Below, one piece after another: positions 21,963 to 30,391 of a stretch of 30,556 bases of DNA. The first letter of the stretch is position 1, and every line of letters starts with the position of its first letter. The position numbers and the translations under genes were made by a program. Source of the stretch: CAYUWG01 sp964448285 (GTDB lineage Bacteria > Bacteroidota > Ignavibacteria > SZUA-365). The notes beneath the pieces are model-generated. The model worked only from the letters and a program-made list of their open reading frames with translations, was not told where the DNA came from and did no database searches. The stretch covers positions 1 through 30,556 of the forward strand of contig CAYUWG010000048.1 in assembly GCA_964448285.1 (NCBI GenBank), in the 5' to 3' direction.

Positions 21963-24900
21963 ATGAAGCCACTGCTTACCAATCTCTTTTTTGTATGCCT
22001 TTCGCTTTCATCATTCAGCCAACAAGACGAGAAACCTAAATGGGATATCACGAAACCCCATGGGCCGTCAAAGACAGTTGCCTTCGACACGGATGAAGGG
22101 ACATGGATGGCAGTCGATGTCAGTCCGGATGGAAAGCATGTCGTCTTCGATTTGCTCGGCGACATTTACATCATGCCGATATCCGGCGGTAATGCAACTC
22201 TCCTTGCGGGCGGACTGGCTTTCGAAACTCAGCCGCGATTCAGTCCGGATGGAAAGCGCATCGTGTTCACGAGCGACCGTGATGGCGTCGATAACATCTG
22301 GGTGATGAACGTCGATGGTTCGAACATGAAGCAGATCACGAAGGAAAAGGAACGCCAGCTCAACAACCCTGTTTGGACTCCCGATGGTTATGCCGTCATC
22401 GCGAGGAAGCATTATCGAAACACGCGTTCTGCCGGTGCAGGAGAGATGTGGATGTATTACATCGAGGGAGGGGAAGGTCTGCAACTGACGAAGAGAAAAA
22501 ACTGGGAACAGGACGCCGGCGAACCATGCCTTTCGCCTGACGGTCGTTATCTCTACTACAGCGAAGATGTGACGACGAGTGGCCGGTTCGAGTACAACAA
22601 GAATCCGCACGACGTGATCTACGCGATCAAGCGATTGGATCGCGAGACGGGTAAGACGGAAGAGTTCGTCCGTGAAATCGGCGGGAGCTTCCGACCGCAA
22701 ATCTCTCCTGACGGTAAAACGCTTGCGCTCGTTCGCCGCGTGTTGTGGAAGACCGCACTCATCCTGCACGACATCGAGAGCGGAACGGAAACACTGATCA
22801 CGGACGAACTGAGCCGCGATGCGCAGGAGGGTTGGTGTCTCTTCGGCGTGTACCCCGGTTTTGCATGGACTCCCGATGGGAAAAGCATCATCATCTGGGC
22901 GAAGGGGAAAATCCGCCGCGTTGAGGTTGCAACGAAAATCGTCACGTCGATTCCTTTTCGTGCGTCGGTGAAACAGGAAGTTGTCGATGCGCTGCGCATG
23001 ACCGTTGAAGTCGCACCGGAGAAGTTCGATGTAAAGATGCTTCGATGGGTCACCGTTTCACCGGATCGCAAATCGGTTGTGTTTCAGGCACTGGGGAAAC
23101 TGTGGATTCGCTCACTCCCGAATGGAGAAGCAAAACGCGTGACCAAAGACGAAGAACACTTCGAGCTTTTCCCATCCTTCTCGCCGGATGGAAAATGGAT
23201 TGCCTACGCAACGTGGAACGACAGGTCGTACGGCAGCATCCGCAAGATTCGAACGGATGGAACCGGCGGCATGACGCTGACCGACAAACCCGGGCACTAC
23301 GTCCAGCCATCGTTTTCATTCGACGGTAAAGCGATCGTTTACCGGCGCATCGGCGGCGACCTTCTCCGGGGAAAACTTCACACGCATGATCAAGGCGTCT
23401 ATCTCGTCGGTGCGAACGGCGGACAACCCTCGCTCGTGACGGTTGAAGGTTCGAATCCCCGATTCAATAGAAGCAACGACCGTATCTTCCTCCTGTCACG
23501 TGAAGGAGAGAAGAACGCACTCATCAGTGTCGGTCTAAAGGGCGAAGACAGGCGCGTGCATTTCCTCAGTGAGAATGCAGAGCAGATCATTCCTTCGCCC
23601 GATGAGAAATGGGTTGCGTTGGTTGAACGATACCACGTACACCTTTCCGTCTTTCCGAAAACCGGCCAACCGGTCAACATCGGACCGAACACGAAGGACT
23701 TTCCGCAGAGACAAGTGACGCGCGACGCGGGTTCGAACATCACTTGGTCGGCGGACAGCAAGACGCTGTTCTGGTCGCACGGTCCGGAACTCTTTTCACG
23801 AGACATCTCGGAGACGTTCGCATTTGTCCCCGGCGCACCCGACAGCGTTCAAACGAAACCCGACAGCGTGGGCGCCTTCATCGGCTTTGCCACGAAAAGC
23901 GATGTCCCGGAAGGTCGCATCGCATTGACCGGAGGGATGATCGTCACGATGAAAGGCGACGAAGTGATTCCCAACGCAACGATGATCGTCGAGCGAAATC
24001 GCATCGTGGAGATTGGACCATCGTCACAGGTGAAGATTCCCGCCGGAACGAAAACGATCGACGTGAGCGGGAAATATCTCATTCCCGGCCTCGTCGATAT
24101 GCACGCGCACATTGGAACGGGAAGCAGCGGCATCACGCCGCAGAACCACTGGGGCTATCGCGCGAACCTCGCGTTCGGCGTTACGACGACGCACGATCCA
24201 TCGAACAACACGGAGATGGTTTTCGCAAACGCTGAAACGATCAAAGCAGGAAAACTTCTCGGCCCGCGCGTGTTTTCCACAGGAACGATTCTCTATGGCG
24301 CCGAAGCGCCTTTTAAAGCGATCGTCAACAACTTCGAAGATGCGTTGTCACATTTGCGCCGTTTGAAAGCAGTCGGTGCGTTCACTGTGAAGAGCTACAA
24401 TCAGCCGCGACGCGACCAGCGCCAGCAGATCGTCGATGCGGCACGCCAACTCGGAATGATGGTCGTGCCCGAAGGCGGCTCGACGTTCTTCTGGAACCTG
24501 ACGCAAATCCTCGACGGCCATACGGGCATCGAGCACAACCTTCCGCCCGCGACGCTTCACAATGACGTCATTCAACTCATGGCTCGCTCGCAAACGGGAA
24601 TCACTCCCACGCTCGTGGTTGCCTACGGAGCAATGTCCGGAGAAATGTACTGGTATATGGCGGACAACGTTTGGGAGAATGAAAGGCTCATGCGCTTCGT
24701 CCCTAAGGAAGTCGTGCATCCGCGCTCGATTCGCCGCACGAAAGCGCCCAACGAAGATTTCGGACATATCGAGCATTCACAGTCGTTAAAAAAACTTGTC
24801 GATGCTGGGGTCATCGTTTGCGTCGGCGGTCACGGTCAGATGCAGGGACTTGCCATGCATTGGGAGATGGCGAACTTCGTTCAGGGTGGAATGACGCCGC

Positions 24901-25112
24901 ATCAAGCGCTGCGCTGCGCGACGATCAACGGCGCCCGATACATCGGCTTAGATCGCGATATCGGTTCGCTCGAAGCAGGGAAACTTGCCGATGTCGTCAT
25001 TCTCGACGGCAACCCATTGGATGAAATCCGAAACGCGATGTCCGTCCGATACGTGATGGTGAACGGAAGACTCTACGACGGCAAGACTCTGGATGAAATC
25101 GAGATGCGCTGA
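21963..25112 (+). CDS. Exported TolB-propeller/amidohydrolase fusion
   Basis: 1049 residues with an N-terminal signal peptide (cleavage near SSFSQ). Residues about 40-640 hold about eleven PD40/TolB-like blades, with the recurrent SPDGK motif (VSPDGKHVVFD, FSPDGKRIVFTSD, LSPDGRYLYYS, SFSPDGKWIAYATW, TWSADSKTLFW). The C-terminal amidohydrolase (about 650-1049) has metal ligands in VDMHAHIG (about 714-716), Lys in VKSYNQPR, His in GHTGIEHN (about 858) and VGGHGQMQGL. It ends with GSLEAGKLADVVILDGNP, typical of imidazolonepropionase-like amidohydrolases. Such fusions are annotated as secreted peptidases/amidohydrolases; the substrate is unknown. There is no strong ribosome binding site. Confidence 0.9.
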   Translation: MKPLLTNLFFVCLSLSSFSQQDEKPKWDITKPHGPSKTVAFDTDEGTWMAVDVSPDGKHVVFDLLGDIYIMPISGGNATLLAGGLAFETQPRFSPDGKRIVFTSDRDGVDNIWVMNVDGSNMKQITKEKERQLNNPVWTPDGYAVIARKHYRNTRSAGAGEMWMYYIEGGEGLQLTKRKNWEQDAGEPCLSPDGRYLYYSEDVTTSGRFEYNKNPHDVIYAIKRLDRETGKTEEFVREIGGSFRPQISPDGKTLALVRRVLWKTALILHDIESGTETLITDELSRDAQEGWCLFGVYPGFAWTPDGKSIIIWAKGKIRRVEVATKIVTSIPFRASVKQEVVDALRMTVEVAPEKFDVKMLRWVTVSPDRKSVVFQALGKLWIRSLPNGEAKRVTKDEEHFELFPSFSPDGKWIAYATWNDRSYGSIRKIRTDGTGGMTLTDKPGHYVQPSFSFDGKAIVYRRIGGDLLRGKLHTHDQGVYLVGANGGQPSLVTVEGSNPRFNRSNDRIFLLSREGEKNALISVGLKGEDRRVHFLSENAEQIIPSPDEKWVALVERYHVHLSVFPKTGQPVNIGPNTKDFPQRQVTRDAGSNITWSADSKTLFWSHGPELFSRDISETFAFVPGAPDSVQTKPDSVGAFIGFATKSDVPEGRIALTGGMIVTMKGDEVIPNATMIVERNRIVEIGPSSQVKIPAGTKTIDVSGKYLIPGLVDMHAHIGTGSSGITPQNHWGYRANLAFGVTTTHDPSNNTEMVFANAETIKAGKLLGPRVFSTGTILYGAEAPFKAIVNNFEDALSHLRRLKAVGAFTVKSYNQPRRDQRQQIVDAARQLGMMVVPEGGSTFFWNLTQILDGHTGIEHNLPPATLHNDVIQLMARSQTGITPTLVVAYGAMSGEMYWYMADNVWENERLMRFVPKEVVHPRSIRRTKAPNEDFGHIEHSQSLKKLVDAGVIVCVGGHGQMQGLAMHWEMANFVQGGMTPHQALRCATINGARYIGLDRDIGSLEAGKLADVVILDGNPLDEIRNAMSVRYVMVNGRLYDGKTLDEIEMR

Positions 25113-25241
25113 TCGATCACCAATGATCAGTGACGACGCACTTTTCGGCATGACGCTTCGTTGTGACGCCTGTGAGGAATCTCTATATTGAGTTCACGAT
25201 AAGCATGTACTCGACATCTTTCATAGACAGGAGATAACACA

Positions 25242-25910
25242 ATGGCAAGTATTTTTTCCCGCATCTCGGATATCTTCAAAGCGAACATCAATGACATATT
25301 GGACCGCGCGGAAGATCCCGAGAAAATGATCAAGCAAATGGTGCTCGAAATGGAAGAAGCTGTGAACAAAGCGACGACCGCGGTCGGCTCAGCGATTGCA
25401 AACGAGAAACATTTGGAGCGGCAATACAACGAAAAGAAACGCCTCTCCGATGAGTGGCAGCAACGCGCATTGAAAGCGGTGAACAATGGCCGCGACGACC
25501 TCGCGCGACAGGCGTTGGAAAAGAAGAACATGTTCCTCAAAGCCGCAACGGATATCGAAGCGCCTTTAGCGGAAGCGAAAAAAACATCGACGACGATGCG
25601 CTCACAACTCGAACAACTCAAATCGAAACTCGATGAAGCGCGTGTGCGGCAGGGAACACTCATCGCGCGGCACCAGGCGGCGAAAGCGAAGAAGCAGATT
25701 TCGCAAAGCATTGCGGGTATCGGTGACGGTGCGTTCGCGAACTTCGACAAGTACGAGCAGAAGGTGCTCAAAGTCGAATCGGAAGCGGAAGCCTTCGCCG
25801 AACTTGCGGGTGATACGACCTCGCTCGACGATGAATTCAAAAAGCTCGAAGCAGGCAGCACCGTTGAGGAAGAACTGAAGATGCTGAAAGCAGCCGCGGG
25901 CAAGGAGTAA
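25242..25910 (+). CDS. pspA: PspA/IM30 family membrane-stress protein
   Basis: 222 residues, almost entirely helical coiled coil. The N-terminal MASIFSRISDIFKANINDIL is the amphipathic membrane-binding helix of PspA/Vipp1/IM30, followed by DPEKMIKQMVLEMEEAV, which is characteristic of the family. Long Lys/Glu/Gln-rich helices follow, with a conserved Ala-rich stretch AKAKKQISQSIAG. PspA self-assembles at the inner membrane to repair damage and control stress responses. GGAG lies about 9 nt upstream of the ATG. It is followed after 10 nt by the YbjN-like gene. No PspF-type regulator is adjacent. Confidence 0.9.
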   Translation: MASIFSRISDIFKANINDILDRAEDPEKMIKQMVLEMEEAVNKATTAVGSAIANEKHLERQYNEKKRLSDEWQQRALKAVNNGRDDLARQALEKKNMFLKAATDIEAPLAEAKKTSTTMRSQLEQLKSKLDEARVRQGTLIARHQAAKAKKQISQSIAGIGDGAFANFDKYEQKVLKVESEAEAFAELAGDTTSLDDEFKKLEAGSTVEEELKMLKAAAGKE

Positions 25911-25920
25911 GGAGGAACCG

Positions 25921-26457
25921 ATGGCAGACATCATCAAGACGACACAGAAGAACGTCAAGAAGTATCTCAAGGAAATCTATGGCCGCCACTACGAAGCGAT
26001 GGTGCAGGAAGTGGATGGCAGCTTCATCGTGCGTCGCGGAACGGCGGCAGTGCACGTGAAGGTGAAGCCGCTGAGCAAGGATGATTGCATCGTGCAAGCG
26101 CAATCCTACGTCGTGCAGGGAGCGAAGATCGGACCGAAGCTCCTGACGCATCTCATGCGTTTGAACGCGAACAATCCCATCGGTGCGTTCGGTTTAGGCT
26201 TCGACGATACGATCACCTTTCATCACAGCATTACAGGCGCGAATTTAGACGCGAACGAACTGCGCGTCACCGTCGCAACGGTTGCCTTCGTCGCCGATGA
26301 ACATGATGAAGAGATCGTGAAGCTCGCCGGCGGTACGCGTGCCGTCGATGGCAACTTCCTTGGCGGGGGCGAAATTCCTTTCCCTTTCAAGAAAACAAAG
26401 GCCGTAAAGAAAACTCCCGCACGAAAACCAGCAGGAAAGAAGAAGCTCCGGAAGTAG
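25921..26457 (+). CDS. YbjN-like chaperone-fold protein
   Basis: 178 residues. The N-terminal 150 residues have the YbjN/T3SS-chaperone-like layout: MVQEVDGSFIVRRGTAAVHVKV, LLTHLMRLNANNPIGAFGL, then DTITFHHSITGANLDANELRVTVATVAFVAD. The C-terminal tail (FKKTKAVKKTPARKPAGKKK) is Lys/Ala/Pro-rich and basic, like nucleic-acid or membrane-surface binding tails. An excellent GGAGG sits at the start of the gene, 10 nt after pspA, so the pair is an operon. A role with PspA in envelope stress is inference. Confidence 0.8.
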   Translation: MADIIKTTQKNVKKYLKEIYGRHYEAMVQEVDGSFIVRRGTAAVHVKVKPLSKDDCIVQAQSYVVQGAKIGPKLLTHLMRLNANNPIGAFGLGFDDTITFHHSITGANLDANELRVTVATVAFVADEHDEEIVKLAGGTRAVDGNFLGGGEIPFPFKKTKAVKKTPARKPAGKKKLRK

Positions 26458-26591
26458 TGCTTCCACAATTGAATTCATGGCGGCTCGATGCTTGAACTGG
26501 AAACAAAAAAACGTATCTTCGATGTGTCCATGAAGTTGTTGAAACTCATGCCGACAAGATTCAATCGAAGACGAATCTTTCCCTATACAAC

Positions 26592-26834
26592 GTGGCAACT
26601 CCAGTAAAACCCTTCCCTGAGAACAGCTTGGAACGCAAGGCATACGATGCTTTGTCCGGCATCGAATTCGTAGAACCGAACGATCGCAATCGGCTGGGAT
26701 ATCACGTGTACCTGTACCTAAGCGGCCGGCTCGGTTCCTTATCGGAAGCGGTCCATCTCGCACAGCCGCGAATGACGGTTTCACCGAAGGAAGTCCTGCA
26801 GATTCTCACCGAGCGCCTTGGGTCAGCATCGTAA
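26592..26834 (+). CDS. Small conserved-looking protein of unknown function
   Basis: 80 residues from the GTG at 26592; no Shine-Dalgarno sequence is visible, so the start is uncertain. The sequence is mixed alpha/beta (DRNRLGYHVYLYLSGRLG, MTVSPKEVLQILTERLG) without a recognised family. Its stop overlaps the ATG of the zinc-ribbon gene (TAATG), indicating translational coupling. The 134 bp between the YbjN-like gene and this start hold no gene. Confidence 0.5.
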   Translation: MATPVKPFPENSLERKAYDALSGIEFVEPNDRNRLGYHVYLYLSGRLGSLSEAVHLAQPRMTVSPKEVLQILTERLGSAS

Positions 26835-27052
26835 TGGAAACGATGATCGATAACTCCATCGAAGAAATCCATGAGAAGGAGAAGCGCCATTGCCCGACGT
26901 GCAACTATGAAATACTCAATCCACTCACGGACCGATGCCCAAGGTGTTTTTCATTGGTACCGAGGGAGGAACTGACCTGCGGTGAGTGCAGCCATCAGGG
27001 GAACTGTGAGTTTTACAAGCAACAGACATTGCATTTGAAATCATTGAACTAA
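26834..27052 (+). CDS. Small zinc-ribbon protein
   Basis: 72 residues. CPTCNYEILNPLTDRCPRC (about 20-38) is a two-CxxC zinc ribbon. A second Cys cluster CGECSHQGNC follows at about 49-58. Together these would bind zinc. The ATG (26834) overlaps the stop of the upstream gene in TAATG. It is 31 nt upstream of the STAS gene, so the three genes may share a transcript. Specific function unknown. Confidence 0.72.
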   Translation: METMIDNSIEEIHEKEKRHCPTCNYEILNPLTDRCPRCFSLVPREELTCGECSHQGNCEFYKQQTLHLKSLN

Positions 27053-27083
27053 TAATCTCAACTTATCTGAGAGGAGGAATAAC

Positions 27084-27452
27084 ATGTCCATCAAAGAAAC
27101 CATTCAGGGCGATGTGGTCATTCTGACACCCAAGGGTAACCTGATGGGTGAACCGGAAACGACCGACCTACGGGAAAAGGTGAAGAACCTTACCGCCGAT
27201 GGTTTTCTGAAAGTGGTTCTCGACGTGGGAAAAGTGAAATGGATCAACAGTTCCGGCTTAGGGGCCATGATCTCAGCACTTGCCACGGTCAACAATGCCG
27301 GTGGTGACATGCGGATTGCAAACGTTACCGAAAAGATCAACAGCCTGTTCATGATAACCCAGTTGATCAAAGTGTTCAAGTCGTATGAATCGACCGATCG
27401 CGCTGTCGCCAGTTTTCTTGTTGATGAGATCTCCGGAAAACCGAAAGAATAA
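27084..27452 (+). CDS. STAS-domain anti-sigma factor antagonist
   Basis: 122 residues forming a single STAS domain: GDVVILTPKGNLMGEPETTDL, FLKVVLDVGKVKWINSSGLGAM (with the phospho-acceptor Ser of SpoIIAA-like proteins at 56/57) and GGDMRIANVTEKINSLFMI. In partner-switching systems the unphosphorylated form sequesters an anti-sigma kinase. No RsbW/SpoIIAB-type kinase is adjacent in this window. GGAGG lies 7 nt upstream of the ATG. The gene is followed by a strong terminator at 27474. Confidence 0.88.
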   Translation: MSIKETIQGDVVILTPKGNLMGEPETTDLREKVKNLTADGFLKVVLDVGKVKWINSSGLGAMISALATVNNAGGDMRIANVTEKINSLFMITQLIKVFKSYESTDRAVASFLVDEISGKPKE

Positions 27453-27473
27453 TCACATCCGCTTATCGCACGA

Positions 27474-27503
27474 GAGGCTGTTCGAACGGACAGCCTCTTT
27501 TTT
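27474..27503. terminator. Rho-independent terminator between STAS gene and recG
   Basis: GAGGCTGT (27474-27481) and ACAGCCTC (27490-27497) form a perfect 8-bp stem with an 8-nt loop, followed by TTTTTT (27498-27503) on the plus strand. It ends the STAS transcript and sits just past the recG stop (27533), so it may also end recG on the minus strand, though the minus-strand T-run is weaker. Confidence 0.85.
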
Positions 27504-27532
27504 ATTCGAGTATCTATCCTGATAGCAAACCT

Positions 27533-29794
27533 TCACCCGACATCCGTGAGTCCCATTCGCGCTCTGATCTTCGGGCCGAGAATGCGGCGTATCCCTTCGT
27601 GTTCGGGTAAACGCAACTGGGGATCAGTTTCGACGATGGCGAATGCTTCCGCCCGTGCTTCACGAAGGATGTCCCCATTGGTGAGCAGGTTCGCGATACG
27701 GAATTCCGGATAGCCGCTCTGCTGTGTTCCCCACATATCACCGGGGCCGCGAATTTCCATATCCACTTCTGCTATCCTGAAGCCATCGAGTGTATCGCGC
27801 ATCGTTTCCAAGCGCCGGCGCGTGTCGTTCTTTGATTGAATCTCATCTGCTGTTTTCGATCCGCCTGCATAGAAGACTCGTTTTTCCGTCATGAGAATAC
27901 ACGTCGATTGCTTCTCGCCGCGACCGACCCGACCACGCAGTTGGTGCAACTGAGCCAGGCCGAAACGCTCTGCGTGCTCGATCATCATGACGGTTGCGTT
28001 GGGCACGTCCATTCCCACTTCGATCACCGTCGTGGTGACGAGCACGTCCAACTCGCCACGCTTGAATTGCATCATCGTGTCGTCCTTCTCCTTCGAGTGC
28101 ATCTGTCCATGAAGCAATCCGATGTGGAATTCCGAAAACACTTCCGTCCGAAGTTTCTCGCACTCTTCCGTCGCAGCTTTCAGATCGAGTTTTTCCGACT
28201 CGCTTACGAGCGGGAAAACGATGTACGCCTGATTCCCTGCGGATAATTCTTTGCGTAGGAAATCCCACACCGCCGGGCGGTCTTCCTCGAACAGGAGAGC
28301 CGTTTTGATGCGCTTCCTGTTTGCAGGCAATTCATCGATGACAGACACGTCCAAGTCGCCATAGAGGGTCATCGAAAGTGTTCGTGGAATCGGCGTCGCC
28401 GTCATGACGAGCACGTCGGGCATTGCGCCTTTTCCGCGAAGGCTCGCGCGCTGCTGGACGCCGAACCGGTGCTGTTCGTCGATGACGACGAAACCGAGGC
28501 GGTGAAATTCCACGCTCTCCTGAATGAGCGCATGAGTCCCGACGACGATATCAACCGTACCGCCAGCGATGCCAGCGACAATTTCGTTTCGTTGGCTCTG
28601 TTGCATCTGTCCCGTCAGGAGGCGAATGTTCACGCGAATATCGTTCACGAGCGATGTCAGCGTTCGATAGTGTTGCTCGGCGAGAATTTCCGTCGGGACC
28701 ATGAGTGCGCACTGGTAACCGTTATCCACGGCAACGAGCATCGAGAGCAACGCAACGACGGTTTTCCCGCTGCCGACATCGCCTTGAAGAAGCCGGTTCA
28801 TCGGTGCGGGTAAAGCCATATCTGCTGCAATGTCACGGATGACCCGCTTCTGCGCGTTCGTAAGCTGAAAGGGCAGTGCCGCTACAAGCGAACGCGCCAA
28901 TGCACTTTCGATGCGAAATGCGATTCCCGCCTGCTTCGTCGTATAGCGTCGTTTCTGATACGCAAGCTGGAGCGAGAGCAGAAAGAACTCATCGAAAATC
29001 AACCGGTGCCGAGCAGTCTGCAGCACCTCTTGCGCCCTCGGACGATGTATCGCTTCAAGCGCATCGCGAAGGGGAAGCAATCCGTGACGGGAAGCGATCG
29101 TCGGTGCACGATTGTCGATTGCGGATTGTTGATCGCGAATCGTCGATTGTCGCATGTCGCTTGTCGCCTTCGAGTCAGCGTCATCTTCATGCGATGCGTT
29201 CTCATTTGCCATCAAAGGATCTTCTACGTGACTCAGGTATCGCTCCAGCGCGGCTTTCATGATGCGGCGAAAACCGCCGTGCCTGTTCAGTCCGACTTTC
29301 TCCAACTCTGCACTCGATGGATAGACGGGGACGATTCCACCCGTATTGATGAACTCCATCGTCTCTTCATCTTCAAGTCTATCGATCGCAGGATGCACCA
29401 TGTTCGGCCGGTGCCCATAGATATTGACCTCGCCCGAGACTGCGAGTGTTTCGTCGTGCGAAAAGGCTTTTTGCCAGTACTGGATTCCCTGAAAGAAGAC
29501 GATATCCATCGAGCCGCGCTGGTCTCTCAACGTTACGACTAATCGCTTCTTCCCACGGCCAACAGTGCCTAATCCGGTGATGCGTCCGATGCACGTGACC
29601 GTTCTGCCGACGTACTTGTACAGCTCCGGCATGGGGACGATCGTGCTTCGGTCGAGATAACGTCGAGGGAAATAGTAGAGCAAATCGGCGACAGATTCGA
29701 TTCCGACCGTCGCGAGCACCTTCGCACGATGAGCGCCGATTGAAGGAAGCGACGTGATGGGTATGTCTTCAGGATTTCTCGCGGGGCTCTGCAT
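27533..29794 (-). CDS. recG: ATP-dependent DNA helicase RecG
   Basis: 753 residues from ATG 29792-29794. Family members normally have about 690 residues; the extra length is an insert of about 45 residues at about 197-240. The N-terminal wedge/OB part has PSIGAHRAKVLATVGIESV, DLLYYFPRRYLDRS and IGRITGLGT. The helicase core has motif I GDVGSGKTVVA (about 338), the DEQH box with RFG (about 437), then TATPIPRTLSMTLYGDLDVS, HGQMHSKEKDDTM, QLRGRVGRGEKQSTCILM and the RecG tail EVDMEIRGPGDMWGTQQSG. RecG reverses and unwinds stalled replication forks and Holliday junctions. An extension up to 30067 has no family match and was rejected. Confidence 0.93.
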   Translation of the reverse strand: MQSPARNPEDIPITSLPSIGAHRAKVLATVGIESVADLLYYFPRRYLDRSTIVPMPELYKYVGRTVTCIGRITGLGTVGRGKKRLVVTLRDQRGSMDIVFFQGIQYWQKAFSHDETLAVSGEVNIYGHRPNMVHPAIDRLEDEETMEFINTGGIVPVYPSSAELEKVGLNRHGGFRRIMKAALERYLSHVEDPLMANENASHEDDADSKATSDMRQSTIRDQQSAIDNRAPTIASRHGLLPLRDALEAIHRPRAQEVLQTARHRLIFDEFFLLSLQLAYQKRRYTTKQAGIAFRIESALARSLVAALPFQLTNAQKRVIRDIAADMALPAPMNRLLQGDVGSGKTVVALLSMLVAVDNGYQCALMVPTEILAEQHYRTLTSLVNDIRVNIRLLTGQMQQSQRNEIVAGIAGGTVDIVVGTHALIQESVEFHRLGFVVIDEQHRFGVQQRASLRGKGAMPDVLVMTATPIPRTLSMTLYGDLDVSVIDELPANRKRIKTALLFEEDRPAVWDFLRKELSAGNQAYIVFPLVSESEKLDLKAATEECEKLRTEVFSEFHIGLLHGQMHSKEKDDTMMQFKRGELDVLVTTTVIEVGMDVPNATVMMIEHAERFGLAQLHQLRGRVGRGEKQSTCILMTEKRVFYAGGSKTADEIQSKNDTRRRLETMRDTLDGFRIAEVDMEIRGPGDMWGTQQSGYPEFRIANLLTNGDILREARAEAFAIVETDPQLRLPEHEGIRRILGPKIRARMGLTDVG
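29110..29165 (-). repeat. Heptanucleotide repeat tract inside recG
   Basis: Eight consecutive 7-nt units on the plus strand: GATTGTC, GATTGCG, GATTGTT, GATCGCG, AATCGTC, GATTGTC, GCATGTC, GCTTGTC. The period of 7 is unusual, since codons need 3; the tract is 56 nt and the surrounding insert restores the frame. It encodes the polar stretch with DMRQSTIRDQQSAIDNR within the RecG insert. Degenerate 7-mer tracts like this resemble the short tandemly repeated repetitive (STRR) sequences described in some bacteria. Confidence 0.75.
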
Positions 29795-29960
29795 GACGAT
29801 GGGGAAGATACTGACTCTCCGCTCGCATATCATAAGCCAAAGCTCTTCATTTACGATTTTTTGACATATCCATGACCTCGCCGAATAAATCGGAAGCGAA
29901 CATGCGGTTGAAATCACGGTTGGCAACAACCTCATGTCAAACAACCTCGGAGTAACGACC

Positions 29961-30344
29961 ATGAAAAGAATCACCATAACAATGACGATATTCCTTCTGA
30001 GCATCTGCATCAATGGAATACCCATGATTGCACAGCAGATAAGCACGGACGAACCATCCAAATTCATTGAAAGAAATCTCGGCGGACCGCGAATGGGTGT
30101 AACCTATAGGACGTGGGACAAAGCAGAACTCGATCAACCCAAAGTGATCAGTCAATTCGGCGGCATCGTCGGCATCGATGCGGGAAGGGTGGCGCCGACG
30201 CCGCGCCTTCTTTCCGTCGCTGACTGGGCGGTGACCCCTGTGACCGGACTTCGCTTTTACATGGACACGTTTGTCGTTCGCGCTGATGTTGGCTTCGGAA
30301 AAGAAACAATGGGGCTTTACTTCAACTTCGGACACGTCTTTTAG
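29961..30344 (+). CDS. Small exported barrel-like protein (possibly chimeric)
   Basis: 127 residues from ATG 29961, with GGAG upstream. A signal peptide (MKRITITMTIFLLSICI...) ends near IAQQ. The mature start FIERNLGGPRMGVTYRTWDK recalls the entry segment of some beta-barrel proteins. The end FVVRADVGFGKETMGLYFNFGHVF resembles the last strands and terminal Phe of D15/Omp85-type barrels. The middle is only about 40 residues, far too short for a full barrel, so this may be a deletion product or an unusually small barrel. Divergent from recG. Confidence 0.65.
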   Translation: MKRITITMTIFLLSICINGIPMIAQQISTDEPSKFIERNLGGPRMGVTYRTWDKAELDQPKVISQFGGIVGIDAGRVAPTPRLLSVADWAVTPVTGLRFYMDTFVVRADVGFGKETMGLYFNFGHVF

Positions 30345-30391
30345 TCAACGTACCTGCTCTTTGCAGTGTGACCTTTATTCGTTATCGGATA

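Noticed and set aside
23744..24235. Plus-strand frame of 163 codons within the TolB/amidohydrolase gene
   Set aside because: Arg-rich shadow of the large gene in another frame; no independent support.
29795..30067. 91-codon extension of RecG
   Set aside because: No match to the RecG N-terminus; it runs through the divergent promoter region and the start of the opposite gene.
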